Below, piece by piece: positions 62,856 to 64,000 of a DNA stretch of 64,000 bases (positions are counted from its first letter, which is position 1; every line of letters starts with the position of its first letter). Under the pieces are notes generated by a model. It searched no databases and was not told the origin of the DNA. It saw only the letters and a list, made by a program, of their open reading frames with translations. The DNA is from Roseovarius lutimaris (GTDB taxonomy: Bacteria; Pseudomonadota; Alphaproteobacteria; Rhodobacterales; Rhodobacteraceae): contig NZ_FOVP01000002.1 in the NCBI RefSeq assembly GCF_900115165.1, positions 62,001-126,000 on the forward strand. Direction: 5' to 3'. The translations under genes and the position numbers were made by a program.

Positions 62856-63623
62856 ATGGCACGAACCGTCGATCTCAATGCCGATATGGGCGAATCCTTT
62901 GGTGACTGGACCATGGGCAACGACGCCGCCCTTTTGGATGTCGTCACCTCGGCCAATATCGCCTGTGGTTTTCATGCCGGTGATCCCGACGTGATGGCGC
63001 GCACCATGCGATTGGCCCAGGACAAGGGCGTCGGCATCGGCGCGCATCCGGGATTTGGCGACCTTCAGGGGTTTGGCCGCCGCCGGATGACCCTCTCACC
63101 CGACAGCCTGCGCAATATGATTCAGTATCAATTGGGCGCGTCGCTGGCGATGGCCCGTGCCGCGGGGTCGCAGGTCAGGCATTTCAAATTGCACGGTGCG
63201 CTCTCGAACATGGCCAGCGAGGACGGCGAGCTTGCCCGCACCTGTTACCGCGCCGCGCTGGAGATCGCGCCGGATATCACCATTCTCGTTCTGGCCGCCA
63301 CCCCGATGCAGCAGGTTGCAGAGGAACTTGGGTGTAACTGGGCCGGTGAGATTTTCGCCGACCGCGCCTATAATGACGATGCCACCCTGGTTGACCGCAA
63401 GCGTCCCGGTGCGGTTATCCATGATGCTGGCATGGCGGCGGATCGCATCCTTGGGATGGTCACGGAAAACGCGATTATTGCGGAAAGCGGGAAACGGATC
63501 GCAACGCGGGTCGATACGATCTGTGTGCATGGCGACACCACAGAGGCGCTGGACATCGCCCGCGCCGTTCGTGAAAAGCTTGAAAGCAAGGGCGTCCGCC
63601 TGGCGCGGTTTGGCACAGCCTGA
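62856..63623 (+). CDS. pxpA: 5-Oxoprolinase subunit PxpA (LamB/YcsF family)
   Basis: The 255-residue LamB/YcsF-type subunit. DLNADMGESFGDW begins the barrel, followed by IACGFHAGDPDVMARTM, GIGAHPGFGDLQGFGRR and VRHFKLHGALSNMA, with FADRAYNDDATLVDR and ICVHGDTTEA. These supply the metal and substrate residues. It ends the pxpBCA operon. The adjacent TRAP operon is a plausible uptake route for 5-oxoproline. Confidence 0.92.
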   Translation: MARTVDLNADMGESFGDWTMGNDAALLDVVTSANIACGFHAGDPDVMARTMRLAQDKGVGIGAHPGFGDLQGFGRRRMTLSPDSLRNMIQYQLGASLAMARAAGSQVRHFKLHGALSNMASEDGELARTCYRAALEIAPDITILVLAATPMQQVAEELGCNWAGEIFADRAYNDDATLVDRKRPGAVIHDAGMAADRILGMVTENAIIAESGKRIATRVDTICVHGDTTEALDIARAVREKLESKGVRLARFGTA

Positions 63624-63692
63624 AGCGGCAGCGTTGATGGCACAGGCCTGTTTGCGCTTGATGTTCTTTGGATCAGACGGTGCGAAACCCAC

Positions 63693-64000
63693 TCAACCTT
63701 GCGGAAACACCAGGGTGACAATTTCTCCGCCATCTGCACGCGAGTCGAAATCGACGGTGCCACCAAGACGTTGCAAAGCGGTGGCAACGATCGACAGTCC
63801 AAGTCCGCTGCCACCCTCTTTCGCACCGTTTCCGCGATAGAACCGATCCGTTATCCGCGCCCGATCCGGCCCCGAAATTCCTGGTCCGCGATCGAGCACG
63901 GCCACCAGACAGTGCTCGCCGTCCCTGGAGACGACGATTTCTACCGTGGCGCCGGGTGGCGAGGCGATGATTGCATTCTCAAGGACATTTCGCACGGCAA
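63693..64000 (-). CDS. Sensor histidine kinase, C-terminal part (partial)
   Basis: Only the catalytic ATPase end lies in the window; the gene continues to the right. Visible are the N box NVLENAI, G1 LDRGPGI, the F box FYRG and G2 GSGLGLSI, a complete HATPase fold of about 100 residues. The input domain, the phosphorylated His and the partner regulator are outside the window. Confidence 0.88.
   Translation of the reverse strand, partial: AVRNVLENAIIASPPGATVEIVVSRDGEHCLVAVLDRGPGISGPDRARITDRFYRGNGAKEGGSGLGLSIVATALQRLGGTVDFDSRADGGEIVTLVFPQG

Overview
The window looks like chromosomal DNA of an alphaproteobacterium of the order Rhodobacterales (roseobacter-like). It is GC-rich and densely packed, with many ATGA stop/start overlaps. 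Markers that fit are a CcrM-type methyltransferase, an NDUFS6-like zinc-finger protein, a membrane urate hydroxylase PuuD, a cysteate-lyase-like PLP enzyme and TRAP transporters. I see no rRNA, tRNA, insertion sequence, prophage or CRISPR array. Nearly all genes look intact. The exception is a TRAP solute-binding gene (dctP) broken by one in-frame TAG.

Layout. 1-14.7 kb: the end of hrcA and grpE, then mutS, a malic enzyme fused to a phosphotransacetylase-like domain, a ribokinase-like kinase, periplasmic msrA, a class IV aminotransferase, a TPMT-like methyltransferase, a sulfotransferase-like P-loop protein, argG, ilvA, and an Hpt protein divergent from a response regulator with a PP2C-type phosphatase output. 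14.2-18.8 kb: a Nudix gene, hslO (Hsp33), a CoA-type Nudix gene, the CCA-adding enzyme and a RumA-like RNA methyltransferase. 18.8-21 kb: a cell-envelope group of two L,D-transpeptidases, a CAP-domain lipoprotein and a tiny exported membrane protein. 21-29.4 kb: hemH with an NDUFAF5-like methyltransferase, comF-grxC-nitrilase-marR, ubiG, pip, zapE, a lone ABC ATPase and the zinc-finger gene. 29.4-36.3 kb: polA, pheT-ytoQ and a cuyA-like gene facing a LysR regulator. 37.3-44.5 kb: a purine/ureide catabolic island (puuD, lysR, uraH, a puuE-uraD fusion, allA, an NCS2 permease, allE). 44.7-51.1 kb: pncB, a fatty acid desaturase, a membrane-anchored winged-helix regulator with a small secreted partner, a basic His/Arg/Tyr-rich exported protein, rnhB and ccrM. 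51.2-57.3 kb: a TPP riboswitch and the thiamin operon thiD-thiO-thiS-thiG-thiE-thiF-thiY-tenA. 57.5-63.6 kb: a MarR-like gene, the TRAP operon dctPQM and, divergent from it, the 5-oxoprolinase operon pxpBCA. The window ends inside a histidine kinase gene.

How the genes work together. The purine island takes urate to hydroxyisourate, OHCU, allantoin and allantoate, and takes ureidoglycine to glyoxylate. The allantoate-hydrolysing enzyme and xanthine dehydrogenase are not in this window. The thiamin operon makes and salvages the thiazole and pyrimidine halves of thiamin. Its riboswitch leader has an unusually readable pair of mutually exclusive helices that would expose or hide the thiD ribosome-binding site. 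The pxp genes open 5-oxoproline to glutamate and may be served by the adjacent TRAP system.

The most interesting points are: the aminotransferase and sulfotransferase-like pair, which as I recall exists as one fused protein in plants, and whose aminotransferase lacks the usual PLP-contacting Glu; the membrane winged-helix regulator and the symmetric promoter beside it; the riboswitch switching helices; three GANTC sites in front of ccrM; five convergent gene pairs that share their stop codons in 4 bp; and the single nonsense codon in dctP.
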